Shown here: positions 18,943 to 28,493 of the stretch, piece after piece
How the letters are laid out: each line of letters opens with the position of its first letter
Numbering within the stretch: position 1 is the stretch's first letter
From: Pseudomonadota bacterium
GTDB taxonomy: Bacteria > Pseudomonadota > Gammaproteobacteria > Steroidobacterales > Steroidobacteraceae
Reading direction: 5' to 3'
DNA length: 64,000 nucleotides
Assembly: GCA_021805865.1 (NCBI GenBank)
Contig: JAJZDX010000003.1
Span: 62,001-126,000, forward strand
The notes under the pieces: generated by a model
What the model was told of the DNA's origin: nothing
What the model saw: the letters and a program-made list of their open reading frames with translations, nothing else
The model's database searches: none
Position numbers and translations under genes: made by a program

Positions 18943-20526
18943 TCATCGGCGTCGGTCGCGAAGAATCTCACGGGCGGCGTTGCGCCCTACGACCGCCCCG
19001 ACGCCGCCGCCGGGATGCGCGGAGGCCCCGCATTGGTACAGTCCCCTGATGGGCGCGCGGTAGTCGGCCCAATGAGGCGCGGGTCGCGACCAGAAGAGCT
19101 GGTCGAGCTGCAGCTCGCCGTGAAAGATGTGTCCGTGCGGGCTGCCGAGGGTCGCTTCGATGTCGGGCGGCGTCAACACCTGCATGCCGATGATGCCGTC
19201 GGAGAATCCGGGTGCGACCTCCTCGAGGACACCGAGGGCGTTGCGGACCAGCTCCTCCTTGCGCGTGCCCCAATCCCCTTCGCGAAGATGATAGGGCGCG
19301 TGCCCGCCGAACAGGTTGACCACGTGTTTTCCGGGCGGAGCGAGCGTATCGTCGACGAACGTCGGCGTTACGGGAGTCAGGAACGGCCGGCGGGACATGT
19401 CGCCGTACTTCGCATCGTCATACGCGCGCTCCAGGTACTCGATGGTCGGGCCGATGTGCACGTAGGTCGGGTAAGGGATCGCGCAGCGCTGCGCGTCGAA
19501 CGCCCGGTATCGGGGCAAGCGCTCGCAGGCGATGTTGATCTTGAAGGCGCTCGAGAGCGTGCGGTACGTCTCGATGTCCCGGACGAATTCCGCCGGCAGC
19601 TGCTTCCTGTCGAGCAGCTTGAGAAACGTGATCTTCGCCGACACGTTGCTGACGACGATGTCGGCATGATGGCGCGAGCCGTCGGCCAGGGTGACACCGG
19701 TCGCGCGCCCGTTCGAAGTTTCGATGGCCGCGACCTCCGCTTGGGTGCGGATCGTCACGCCTTTTTCCGTGCCGGAGCGCGCGATGGCGGTGCTGATGGC
19801 GCCCATGCCTCCGCGCACGAACCCCCAGCCGCCCGCGCCGGCGTGCTCACCCATGACGTGATGCATGACGACGTAGGCCGACCCGGGACTCTTCGGTCCG
19901 GCCAAGGTGCCGATGCCCGAGTAGTAGGCCAGAAGCGCCCGGATCTCGCTGCGCTCGAACCACTCCGACAGGTACTCGTCCGCGCTCATCGTCAGCAGAT
20001 CGACAAACCGGAACAACTTGCCGCGGACCCGGCGGTACCGCCACAGGAATCGCGCAGTCTCCTTGAACGAGCGCCAGTCCCGGCAGGAGGGGTCGGGCGG
20101 GGTCTCGAGCAGCAGCCGGCGCATCACCTGCACCGAGTCCATGAGGTAGCGATCGAATTGCGGATAGAGGTCCGCATCCTTTTTGGAGAAGCGGGCGAAG
20201 CTGCGCTGCGTTCGCGCGGTGTCATCCGAGAACGTGATGTAGTCCTCGCCCGGCAGGGGCGCGAACAGGTCGGTGGCCGGCAGCACTTCGTAGCCGTAGC
20301 GCGCCAGCTCGAGCTCCTCGATGACCTTCGGGTGCAACAGACTCATGAGATAGCTGAACACCGAGAATTTGAATCCCGGCACCACCTCCTCGGTGACGGC
20401 GGCGCCGCCGACGACGTGCCTGCGCTCCAGGATCAGGACCTTCAGTCCGGCCCGGGCGAGATACGCCCCGCACGTGAGGCCGTTGTGGCCCGCACCGATG
20501 ATGATTGCGTCGTACTGCTTCGGCAC
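18943..20526 (-). CDS. PYROXD2-like FAD oxidoreductase
   Basis: A 527-residue flavoenzyme of the phytoene-desaturase/amine-oxidase superfamily. The GTG at 20526, preceded by GGGGGGAG, gives VPKQYDAIIIGAGHNGLTCG with the FAD Rossmann motif at the N-terminus. A GTG at 20550 would add eight Gly/Ser-rich residues. VVGGAAVTEE and the C-terminal GLYQCGASAHPGGGVGAVVG are typical of the PYROXD2 branch, whose substrates are largely unknown. It is transcribed away from the HTH-cupin regulator, and a permease follows it. Amine or amino-acid oxidation is a contextual guess. Confidence 0.85.
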   Translation of the reverse strand: MPKQYDAIIIGAGHNGLTCGAYLARAGLKVLILERRHVVGGAAVTEEVVPGFKFSVFSYLMSLLHPKVIEELELARYGYEVLPATDLFAPLPGEDYITFSDDTARTQRSFARFSKKDADLYPQFDRYLMDSVQVMRRLLLETPPDPSCRDWRSFKETARFLWRYRRVRGKLFRFVDLLTMSADEYLSEWFERSEIRALLAYYSGIGTLAGPKSPGSAYVVMHHVMGEHAGAGGWGFVRGGMGAISTAIARSGTEKGVTIRTQAEVAAIETSNGRATGVTLADGSRHHADIVVSNVSAKITFLKLLDRKQLPAEFVRDIETYRTLSSAFKINIACERLPRYRAFDAQRCAIPYPTYVHIGPTIEYLERAYDDAKYGDMSRRPFLTPVTPTFVDDTLAPPGKHVVNLFGGHAPYHLREGDWGTRKEELVRNALGVLEEVAPGFSDGIIGMQVLTPPDIEATLGSPHGHIFHGELQLDQLFWSRPAPHWADYRAPIRGLYQCGASAHPGGGVGAVVGRNAAREILRDRRR

Positions 20527-20583
20527 GTCGCTCCCCCCACCCGAGTTCACTTGACTTAAAATTTATGGCCCAATAATATAGCA

Positions 20584-20615
20584 ATACTAAAAAATTACCG
20601 GTCAATTTTCAGTAT
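20584..20615. promoter_or_regulatory. imperfect inverted repeat in the divergent promoter region
   Basis: ATACTAAAAAATT (20584-20596) and AATTTTCAGTAT (20604-20615) form arms that pair except for one bulged position, around a central ACCGGTC. The element is strongly AT-rich against a GC-rich background. It lies about 58 bases before the oxidoreductase start and 190 before the regulator gene. It is a good candidate operator for the adjacent HTH-cupin protein. Confidence 0.5.
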
Positions 20616-20807
20616 CACATCAGTCTGCCACCGGCCGAGCTCGACACAAGCGGGTTGAAACCCGAGCGTTGACATGTACTTAGAGGCAACTTGCAGCGCC
20701 CCTGAGGGGTGCGGCGACAAAGTCCATTCGCTGGCGCCCGGCCTGTTGGGGCGCGCCGGTCGGGGTGGGCTCAGCCGGCGGCCGCGGGCCAGCACCCGGA
20801 CGAGACG

Positions 20808-21431
20808 ATGAAGAGTCAGCCTTCGCGCGCGTTGACCGTTTCGCCGCAACCGGAGGCGGCCGACGCGTCCGAGCCCGTGCCGAGCCGGGTGGGCGCTGAA
20901 ATCCGCGGATTGCGCAAAGCGCGCAACTTCACCCTGAGCCATCTCGCTGCGGCGAGCGGCTTGTCGGTCGGATACCTGAGCATGGTGGAGCGCGAGAAGG
21001 CGATGCCTTCCATCAAGGCGCTGATGTCGATCGCGCATGCCCTGGGTGTGACCATCAGTTGGTTTTTCGATGCGGACGCCGTCCGTCCTCAGGAGCGCGG
21101 GCTCGTGGTTCGCCGCTCGCGGCGGCGGCGAATCGACTACTCGACGGGGATCGTCGATGAGTTGCTCAGTCCCTCGCTCAAGGGAAGCCTCGAGCTGGTG
21201 CTGTGCCGCATGGCCCCCGGCGCCTCCTCCGGCGAGGAGCCGTACTCGCATACGAGCGAGGAGGCCGGCGTGGTCGTGCGCGGCCGCCTCGAGTTGTGGG
21301 TCGATGGTCAGCACGTATCGCTCGAGACCGGCGACAGTTTCGGTTTTGACAGCACGCGCCCACATCGATACTGGAATCCGGGACCGGACGAGACCGAGGT
21401 CGTGTGGGCCATCACGCCACCGAGCTATTAA
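20808..21431 (+). CDS. HTH-cupin transcriptional regulator, PuuR-like
   Basis: A 207-residue DNA-binding protein. An XRE-type helix-turn-helix lies at about residues 28-85 (VGAEIRGLRKARNFTLSHLA, then GLSVGYLSMVEREKAMPSIK). A C-terminal cupin follows (SHTSEEAGVVVRGRLELWVD, then LETGDSFGFDSTRPHRYWNPG). This layout is that of PuuR and related regulators of polyamine, amino-acid and amine catabolism, in which the cupin senses a ligand. ATG at 20808 is chosen over upstream in-frame codons because the preceding residues are low in complexity. It divides the minus-strand oxidoreductase/permease pair from the plus-strand receptor cluster and probably controls both. Confidence 0.9.
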   Translation: MKSQPSRALTVSPQPEAADASEPVPSRVGAEIRGLRKARNFTLSHLAAASGLSVGYLSMVEREKAMPSIKALMSIAHALGVTISWFFDADAVRPQERGLVVRRSRRRRIDYSTGIVDELLSPSLKGSLELVLCRMAPGASSGEEPYSHTSEEAGVVVRGRLELWVDGQHVSLETGDSFGFDSTRPHRYWNPGPDETEVVWAITPPSY

Positions 21432-22026
21432 GAGGGGCGGCCGGCGCGCATCGTGCCCCGCCCGGCGCGGCGGCACGCAAACCCTCGTGGCCCTCTCCCG
21501 CCGCCCGGTGTGCGCGGCGGCGGGCACGACCGTGCGCGGATGCGGCGTCTGGGCGTCATTGCTTGGGGGCTTCGGGCCCCGCCCGGGGGCAGAAGCGGGC
21601 ACCCGGGCGGTCAGCGGGCGTTGCGGCCTGCGGTGAGGCAACGCCCGGCGTGGGGAATGGACATGCAAGATTTGCGATGGTCTGACCGACACTTGAGATA
21701 AATCGAGGCAGATCCGGGGTGGGTCTCGACACCAGGTCCAGCACCAAGAGACGTCAGTACCGAACCATATAAGACTTGTGTACCGGAACGATTCGAGGGG
21801 ACCCGGTATGCGCGAGCGCGAACTCATCTTGAACCAGCGGGACCGTCCGTCCGTGGGTGAGTGTCGTGCCGGGGGGGTGCAGCGGGCGCGGCGGTTCGAT
21901 CGGGCGCGTCCCGTCAAACCGGGGAAATAAGAGGTTGAATGTCTCGTAAATAACGTGTCGTCGCATGAGGGGTGAGCGCAGGGCCCGTACGGGCCGACAA
22001 GAATCATACTTTGGGGAGGGTTCACC
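21432..22026. other. long intergenic leader before the TonB receptor
   Basis: No gene is supported over these 595 bases. The first half is GC-rich with shadow frames only. From about 21680 the composition falls and short AT-rich promoter-like pieces appear (TATAAG near 21767). The region ends with a 14-nt palindrome and a good GGGGAGGG ribosome binding site for the receptor. Confidence 0.5.
21982..21995. promoter_or_regulatory. 14-nt perfect palindrome before the TonB receptor
   Basis: GGCCCGTACGGGCC is fully self-complementary and ends 31 bases before the receptor ATG. It could be a protein-binding dyad near the transcription start. It has no spacer to act as a normal hairpin loop, which favours a DNA site over an RNA one. 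Confidence 0.42.
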
Positions 22027-24840
22027 ATGAAATCGAAAGTCTCCTATGCAGTGGCCGCCATTCTGGGCGGCGTGTCGCTTCGAGTGTTCGCCGCCCAGCC
22101 CGCACCCGGCGGTCCCGCAGCCTCTGGCGCCGCCTCGCGGGGGCTCGCGGTGCCTGCCCGCCGCGAGGCGGCCGGCACCGGGCCCGCCTACCAGCCCTTG
22201 AAAGAGGTCATCGTCACCGCCACCCGCCACCGTGAAAACGTGCAAAGCGTACCGATCACGATGCAGGTCCTCACCGGCAAGTCGTTGCGGCAGCTGCATA
22301 TCTCCTCGTTCCAGGACATGGTCACGATGGTGCCGAACCTCACTTCGGCGGACAACGGCCCGGGCCAGAACGAGATCGTCATTCGCGGCATCAGCACCGG
22401 CTCACAGGCCACGCAGTTCAGCGGCTTCACGGCTCCGTGGCCGAACGTCGGGGTGTATCTCGACAATCAGTCCGTGCAGATGCCGAACCAGAACCTGGAC
22501 GTCTACACCGTGGATCTGAACCGCATCGAGGTGCTCGAGGGGCCGCAGGGGACCCTGTTCGGCTCGGGGGCCGAGGCCGGCGCGATACGCTATATCACCA
22601 ACAAGCCGGTGCTCGACAAGGTGGAGGGAAATGTGAACGCCAGCTATGGCGTCACCGCCCACGGCGGCCCGAACACCTCTGTCAGCGGCGTGCTCAACCT
22701 GCCGATCATCCCGCACCACCTGGCGATGCGATTCGTGATCTACGACGACCGCCAGGGCGGTTATATCAACAATCTGTTCGGGACGTTCACCCGCCATGAC
22801 GGCGACCTGGGCATCCACTATGCCAATTATTTCGTTCCCCTCGACAGCACTTGTCCCGACGGCGGCCAGCCGAACACCTTCCGGGCCCCCGCCGGCGTCG
22901 GCGCGTGCGTGCCCCCCGGCAGCCCGGTCGCCAACAACCAGAGTCTGGTGAGAAACGACATGAATCCCGTCACCTACCAGGGCGGGCGGGTGGAGGCGCT
23001 GTACCGGTTCAATGACGACTGGAGCTTCCTCGTCACGCAGATGTGGCAGAGCCTGGATGCCGAGGGGGTGTTCTTCCAGTACCCGAACGCCCCGGACGGA
23101 AACAAGCTGCCGCCGCTGTCGGTCGTGCTGTTCGTCCCGACCTATCACCAGAGCAGCTGGTCGAACACCGCGTGGACGCTCAAGGGCAAGGCCGGTCCGC
23201 TCAGTCTCATCTATACCGGCGGCTTCCTCACGCGCAACATCGAGAATCAGTCCGACTACACCAATTACGCCCGTGGGGTCTACGGCGACTACTACCAGTG
23301 CTACGGCCCCGGCACCGGCAATGACGCCAGCCTGAAGTCCACCTGCTTCTCCGCCGTCTCCCCGACACACTCGGACCAGCAAAACCGGGTGCAGCAAAAC
23401 GAGGTGCGGGTGCAGACCCCGGACAGTTGGCGGCTGCGCGGCATAGTGGGCATTTATCAGGAGGACAACGTCCTCTACGACCAGACCCAGGACCTCAACC
23501 GGACCGTGCCGCCGTGCACCTCGAATGCTCCGGCGGGAGCCCCCGGCAACAGCGGCTGCTTTGCGCCCGAGGGCACCTTCCCGGGCTTCGCCACGTATCC
23601 CGGCCTTGAGCCGAGCGCAACGGCATTCGGCCTGGATGCCAAGCGCGAGCTCAGGCAGATCGCCGAGTTCGCCTCGGTCAGCTTCAACGTGACGAAGGAG
23701 CTGACGTTGACCGCGGGAGCGCGGCACTTCCTCTTCCTGAACAGCGCCGCCGGCAGCGCTCTCGAGGCCTTCGGCTGCTTCGAGGGCGGAACGCCGCCGA
23801 CCGGCTGCCATGTTTCCTCGATTTCAGTGGACATGAACGCGCAGAACCTCAAGGACACGGAGTCCGGCTGGCGTTACCAGGCAAACATCTCCTGGCACGT
23901 CGATCCGGTGCTGTTTGGAAACAAACAGCACATACTGAGCTATTTCACCTTCTCGCAGGGCTTCCGGCCGGGCGGCTTCAACAATGCCGGCACCCCGCAC
24001 GCTCCCGGACCCGACGGCGTACCGCAGTTCATCGCTCCCGAATCCTACAGCCCGGACCAGCTCAATAACTACGAGATCGGCTGGAAGACCGACTGGCGGC
24101 TCCTGCACCGGTACTTTCAGTGGAATACCGCGTTCTACCGCGAGGACTGGAACAATGTCCAGATCGAGTTCTTCGACCCGGGGGTGAGCGGCACCATCTT
24201 CTTCAACACCAACGGTCAGGACTTCCGCATCGACGGCGCCGAGACCTCCTTCATCGCGCAGATCTGGCGCGGGCTGAGCCTGCGGGCGGCGGGCGCCTGG
24301 AACAGCAGCGAGCAGACCAACTCCCCGGCGCTCATCGACAATAATCCGGCGAGCTCGAACTTCGGCAAGCCGATCACGGAGGTGTGCGCCGCCGGCCCCG
24401 CCTCCTGCACTCCGGTGGGCAACCCCTTCGGGCCGCGGGGGGCCCCGGCGGCGGACTCACCGCCGATCCGGCTCACGTTCCTGCTCCGGTATGACTTCCC
24501 GATCCACGTCCCCGTTTACTCCGGGTTTTGGCACGGCGCGACAGGGTACGTTCAGTTCGGGGTGCAGCACCAGGGGCACTCCTACACGCAGGCGGGCTCG
24601 AACCCGCCATTCACTCCGGGAGTCACCATCAGCACAGCGAGAATCCGCTTCATCGACCCCGCCTACACGATCTACGACGCCTCGGTCGGTGTCTCAAAGG
24701 GCCACTGGTCGTTCGAGGCCTATGGGCAGAATCTCACCGATTCCAATGTGGCAGTCTTCACGAGCACCGATAATTTCATCGTGCAGCAGACACCGCTCAG
24801 GCCGCGGGTCGTTGGGGTAAGATTCGGCTACACCTTCTGA
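22027..24840 (+). CDS. TonB-dependent outer membrane receptor
   Basis: A 937-residue outer membrane importer. The signal peptide ends near RVFAAQP and is followed by an Ala/Gly/Pro-rich linker. The plug carries LKEVIVTATRHRENVQSVPI, IVIRGIS and DLNRIEVLEGPQGTLFGSGAEAG. The barrel contains FSQGFRPGGFNN and the C-terminus is GVRFGYTF, ending in Phe. GGGGAGGG precedes the ATG. It shares its subfamily with the receptor at 306-2822 but not with that at 9862-12162. It heads a same-strand group of sulfotransferase, aminotransferase and permease, suggesting uptake of a nitrogen-containing substrate. Confidence 0.94.
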   Translation: MKSKVSYAVAAILGGVSLRVFAAQPAPGGPAASGAASRGLAVPARREAAGTGPAYQPLKEVIVTATRHRENVQSVPITMQVLTGKSLRQLHISSFQDMVTMVPNLTSADNGPGQNEIVIRGISTGSQATQFSGFTAPWPNVGVYLDNQSVQMPNQNLDVYTVDLNRIEVLEGPQGTLFGSGAEAGAIRYITNKPVLDKVEGNVNASYGVTAHGGPNTSVSGVLNLPIIPHHLAMRFVIYDDRQGGYINNLFGTFTRHDGDLGIHYANYFVPLDSTCPDGGQPNTFRAPAGVGACVPPGSPVANNQSLVRNDMNPVTYQGGRVEALYRFNDDWSFLVTQMWQSLDAEGVFFQYPNAPDGNKLPPLSVVLFVPTYHQSSWSNTAWTLKGKAGPLSLIYTGGFLTRNIENQSDYTNYARGVYGDYYQCYGPGTGNDASLKSTCFSAVSPTHSDQQNRVQQNEVRVQTPDSWRLRGIVGIYQEDNVLYDQTQDLNRTVPPCTSNAPAGAPGNSGCFAPEGTFPGFATYPGLEPSATAFGLDAKRELRQIAEFASVSFNVTKELTLTAGARHFLFLNSAAGSALEAFGCFEGGTPPTGCHVSSISVDMNAQNLKDTESGWRYQANISWHVDPVLFGNKQHILSYFTFSQGFRPGGFNNAGTPHAPGPDGVPQFIAPESYSPDQLNNYEIGWKTDWRLLHRYFQWNTAFYREDWNNVQIEFFDPGVSGTIFFNTNGQDFRIDGAETSFIAQIWRGLSLRAAGAWNSSEQTNSPALIDNNPASSNFGKPITEVCAAGPASCTPVGNPFGPRGAPAADSPPIRLTFLLRYDFPIHVPVYSGFWHGATGYVQFGVQHQGHSYTQAGSNPPFTPGVTISTARIRFIDPAYTIYDASVGVSKGHWSFEAYGQNLTDSNVAVFTSTDNFIVQQTPLRPRVVGVRFGYTF

Positions 24841-24874
24841 AGGGTGGTACCGGCCGTCCGGTGTTGCGGGTCTG

Positions 24875-26872
24875 GTGCGAAATCTGGCTATGCGCAATGT
24901 TTCGCCGGTGGAAATCGAGGTCAGGCGGCTGCGCCGGCTGATCGAGGAGCAGCGGTTCGAGGAGGTGCGGGCGGGGGCCCAGGCGCTGCTCGGCACGGTG
25001 CCCGAGAACCGGGACGCTCTGTACGCGTGTGCGCACGCGCAACGCCGCCTCGGTGAGGTCGGGGCGGCGCTCGAGACCCTCGGGCGGCTCGAGCGCCTGC
25101 ATCCGCGCTTCAGCCGCTCGCATCAGGAGCGCGGCTTCTGCCACATCGCGCTGAAACAAGCCCCGCAGGCGATCGAGGCCTTCCAGCGCGCGGTGAGCAT
25201 CAGCCCGGCGCTGCCGGCCAGCTGGAGCATGCTCGAAGGACTGTACCGGATGACCGGGCAGAGTGCAGAGGCGGCACGGGCTGGCGCGCAGCTCGCACGG
25301 CTGCGCGCGTTGCCGCCGGAGGTGGTGACGGCGAATACCCTGTTCTCGGACGGGGAGCTGGCGAGGGCCGAGGAGCTCGTTCGCGCCTTCCTCCTGCAGC
25401 ACGGCCATCACGTCGAGGCGATGCGCGTGCTAGCGCACATTGCCATGGCGCAGGATCTGCACGGCGATGCGCAGGTGATTCTCGAAGGGATCCTGGAGCT
25501 CGCCCCCGAGGACCACTCGGCCCGGTTCGACTATGCGCAAACGCTGCTCAAGCGCCAGCTCTATCCCGAGGCGGAGCGGCAGGCCGGGAAACTGCTCGCC
25601 GCCGAGCCTGCCCACCGCGGCTATCGCACGCTCCTCGCGATGACGCAGGTGGGGCTCGGCCGTCACGAGCGGGCCCTTACGCTCTACCGGGAGCTGCTGG
25701 CCGGGGCGCAGCAGCCGGCGGAGCTGCATCTGTCGATCGCTCACTTGCTGAAGACGCTCGGATCGACCGAGGCGGCCGTCGCCGAGTATCGCCTGGCGGC
25801 CGGCGCCCGGGCTGCGTATGGCGATGCGTACTGGAGCCTGGCGAATCTGAAGACGTACCGCTTCACCGACGAGGAGCTCGAGCGGATGATCGCCGCGGAG
25901 TCGGCCCCCTCGACCGCCGCCGAGGACCAGTATCACCTGTGCTTCGCGCTCGGCAAGGCCCTCGAGGACCGGGAGCGGTTCGAGCCCTCCTTCCGGTACT
26001 ACAGCCGCGGCAATGCGCTGCAGCGGGCATCGAGCGGGTATCGGCCGGAGCCGATCGAGCGAAACACCCTCCTGCAGATCGAGTGCTGTACGCCCCCGCT
26101 CTTCGCCCGTCTTCGTGGCGGCGGCGCCCCCGATGCCGATCCGATTTTCATCGTCGGTCTGCCGCGCGCCGGCTCGACGCTCATCGAGCAGATTCTGGCC
26201 TCGCACTCTCAGGTCGAGGGTACGCGCGAGCTCGCCGACGTGGCACGGATGGTGGCCGAGTTGCACGGACGAGACTCGCGCTATCCGGCGATACTCTCGA
26301 AGATGAGCGCGGAGGACTTCACCGCGCTCGGACAGAGATACCTGAGCGACACCCGCGCGTACCGCCTCAACGCTCGGCCGCGGTTCATCGACAAGATGCC
26401 GAACAACTTCCGGCACATCGGCCTCATCCATCTGATGCTGCCGAATGCGAAGATCATCGACGTGCGCCGGGAGCCGATGGCCTGCTGCTTCGGCAACTTC
26501 AAGCAGCTGTTCGCCCAGGGCCAGGAGTTCACCTACGGCCTGGAAGACCTGGCGCGCTACTACCGCACCTATCTGCAGCTCATGCGCCACTGGGATGCGG
26601 TCCTGCCCGCGCAAGTGCTGCGCGTGCAGTACGAGGATGTCGTGGATGATCTGCAGGGGAGCGTGCGCCGGCTGCTCGAGTTTTGCGGGCTTGCTTTCGA
26701 GCCCGCGTGCCTCACGTTCCACCGGACCGAGCGAAGCGTGCGCACGGCAAGCTCCGAGCAGGTCCGCCAGCCGATCTATCGCGAAGGTCTTTCTCAGTGG
26801 CGCCATTACGAGCCTTGGCTCGGTCCGCTGCGGGAGGCGCTGGGCGATGCCTTGATGCGCTACCGGGACTAG
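24875..26872 (+). CDS. TPR-repeat sulfotransferase family protein
   Basis: A 665-residue protein with tetratricopeptide repeats in about residues 10-320 and a sulfotransferase domain after 420. The PAPS 5'-phosphosulfate loop is GLPRAGSTLIEQI (428-440). NFRHIGLIHLMLPNAKIIDVRREP gives the 3'-phosphate region, and a late YEDVVDD stretch is also typical. No signal peptide is seen, so it may act in the cytosol on a protein or small acceptor. GTG at 24875 or ATG at 24890 could be the start; neither has a clear ribosome binding site. It lies 34 bases after the TonB receptor, so a functional link is likely though the acceptor is unknown. Confidence 0.88.
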   Translation: MRNLAMRNVSPVEIEVRRLRRLIEEQRFEEVRAGAQALLGTVPENRDALYACAHAQRRLGEVGAALETLGRLERLHPRFSRSHQERGFCHIALKQAPQAIEAFQRAVSISPALPASWSMLEGLYRMTGQSAEAARAGAQLARLRALPPEVVTANTLFSDGELARAEELVRAFLLQHGHHVEAMRVLAHIAMAQDLHGDAQVILEGILELAPEDHSARFDYAQTLLKRQLYPEAERQAGKLLAAEPAHRGYRTLLAMTQVGLGRHERALTLYRELLAGAQQPAELHLSIAHLLKTLGSTEAAVAEYRLAAGARAAYGDAYWSLANLKTYRFTDEELERMIAAESAPSTAAEDQYHLCFALGKALEDRERFEPSFRYYSRGNALQRASSGYRPEPIERNTLLQIECCTPPLFARLRGGGAPDADPIFIVGLPRAGSTLIEQILASHSQVEGTRELADVARMVAELHGRDSRYPAILSKMSAEDFTALGQRYLSDTRAYRLNARPRFIDKMPNNFRHIGLIHLMLPNAKIIDVRREPMACCFGNFKQLFAQGQEFTYGLEDLARYYRTYLQLMRHWDAVLPAQVLRVQYEDVVDDLQGSVRRLLEFCGLAFEPACLTFHRTERSVRTASSEQVRQPIYREGLSQWRHYEPWLGPLREALGDALMRYRD

Positions 26873-26993
26873 AGCCCCTGCGGCGGGCCGCCGGGCCGGA
26901 TCGCGGGACCGATGCCGCCGGCCGTCCCGGGCGGTTGCTCAAACGGGTCCTTCACCTGCGGTTTCGAGCTTCACATCTTCAGAGGAGACCATC

Positions 26994-28274
26994 ATGGGAG
27001 CGCAAGACACCACCCGGTTGAATGCCCGCCGTGCGGCAGCCGTGGCCCGCGGCGTATCGAGCGCGACGCCCGAATTCGTCGAGCGCGCCGAGAACGCCGA
27101 GGTCTGGGATTGTCTCGGTCGGCGCTACGTCGACTTCGCCGGCGGCATAGGGGTGTTGGCCACGGGACATCGGCACCCGAAGCTGATGGCCGCGGTCGGC
27201 GCGCAGCTTGCGCGCTTCACGCACACCTCCTTCCAGGTGATGGCGTACGAGTCCTACATCCGCCTGGCCGAGCGGCTCAACGCCATCGCCCCCTTCAAGG
27301 GGCCGGCCAAGAGCCTGCTGCTCACCACCGGCGTCGAGGCGGTTGAGGCGGCGATCAAGATCGCGCGCGTCGCCACCGGGCGCATGGGGGTCATCGCCTT
27401 CAGCGGCGCCTTTCACGGCCGCAGCAGTCTCGGCTTGGCGTTGACGGGTAAAGCGCTGCCGTACAAGCACGGGGTCGATGGCTGGCTCCCGGGCGTATTC
27501 CGCGTGCCGTTCCCGGCGGCCCACCGGGGCGTCAGCGTGCAGGAGAGCCTGCGCGCCCTGGATCTGGTGCTGCGCGCGGACGCGGAGCCGAGCCGCGTTG
27601 CCGCCATCATCATCGAGCCGGTGCAGGGGGAGGGTGGATTCAACGTTGCGCCGCCGAAGCTGCTCCTCGAGCTCAGGCGCATCTGTGACGCACACGGCAT
27701 CGTGCTGATCGCCGATGAGATCCAGTCGGGATTCGGGCGCACGGGCCGGATGTTCGCGATCGAGCACGCGGGCGTCGAGCCGGACCTGGTGACGCTCGCG
27801 AAGTCCCTCGCCGGCGGCTTCCCGCTCTCCGCGGTGTTGGGCCGGGCCGGGGTCATGGACGCGGTCGAGCCCGGTGGGCTCGGGGGCACCTATGGCGGCT
27901 CACCGATCGGGTGCGTGGCCGCGCTCGCGGTGTTGGAGGTGATGGGAGAGGAGAAGCTGTTGGAGCGGGCCGAGGCGATCGGCGCTCGTCTGCGCGCCCG
28001 GCTCGGCGCGCTCGCCGAGAGCGACGCCTGTATTCCCATCGGCAACGTGCGCGGCCTCGGCGCCATGATCGGATTCGACATTCTGAAAAGCCGCGGCGGC
28101 GAGCCCGATGGGCCCGGCGCCGCGGGAGTGACCCGGCGCGCCCTCGAGGCGGGGCTGATCCTGCTCTCCTGCGGCCTGCAGGGGGAGACCATTCGTGTCC
28201 TGGTGCCGCTCACCATTGGCGAGGCCACCTTGGAGGAGGGGCTCGAGAGGCTCGGGCAGGCGTTGCGCCCGTGA
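26994..28274 (+). CDS. class III PLP aminotransferase, GabT-like
   Basis: A 426-residue transaminase that would move an amino group from an omega-amino acid such as GABA to a 2-oxo acid. AGAGGAG precedes the ATG. YVDFAGGIGVLATGH, TTGVEAVEAAIKIAR, AFHGRSSLGLALTGK and IIIEPVQGEGGF are family marks. DEIQSGFGRTG carries the PLP-ring Asp at 241, and the PLP-binding Lys is residue 270 (TLAKSLAGGFPLSA). Closest in wording to 4-aminobutyrate or 5-aminovalerate aminotransferases. It sits between the sulfotransferase and a permease on the same strand. The exact amino donor is not determined. Confidence 0.9.
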   Translation: MGAQDTTRLNARRAAAVARGVSSATPEFVERAENAEVWDCLGRRYVDFAGGIGVLATGHRHPKLMAAVGAQLARFTHTSFQVMAYESYIRLAERLNAIAPFKGPAKSLLLTTGVEAVEAAIKIARVATGRMGVIAFSGAFHGRSSLGLALTGKALPYKHGVDGWLPGVFRVPFPAAHRGVSVQESLRALDLVLRADAEPSRVAAIIIEPVQGEGGFNVAPPKLLLELRRICDAHGIVLIADEIQSGFGRTGRMFAIEHAGVEPDLVTLAKSLAGGFPLSAVLGRAGVMDAVEPGGLGGTYGGSPIGCVAALAVLEVMGEEKLLERAEAIGARLRARLGALAESDACIPIGNVRGLGAMIGFDILKSRGGEPDGPGAAGVTRRALEAGLILLSCGLQGETIRVLVPLTIGEATLEEGLERLGQALRP

Positions 28275-28493
28275 GGCTTCACGACGGACACCGTGCGCCA
28301 CGACGAGGGACTCTGCGAGCTCGGGCGGGCCGTGCGCTCCCCGAAGACCGTTGCCTCGAAGATCCGCCCGCGCATGATCCGGCAGCCCGCTGATCGAGGA
28401 GATTGCGCTCGCGCTGAAGGGGGAGCCTGCGCTTGATGGTCGCTGGCGTGGTGCACCGGTCCGCTTCCCGCGCCCCCGGGGCCGGGAGGCCGC

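Noticed and set aside
28275-28493. Possible decayed gene between the aminotransferase and the permease
   Set aside because: Two short coding-like pieces occur in different frames, but neither matches a family I can name and no start is apparent; chance in GC-rich DNA is likely.
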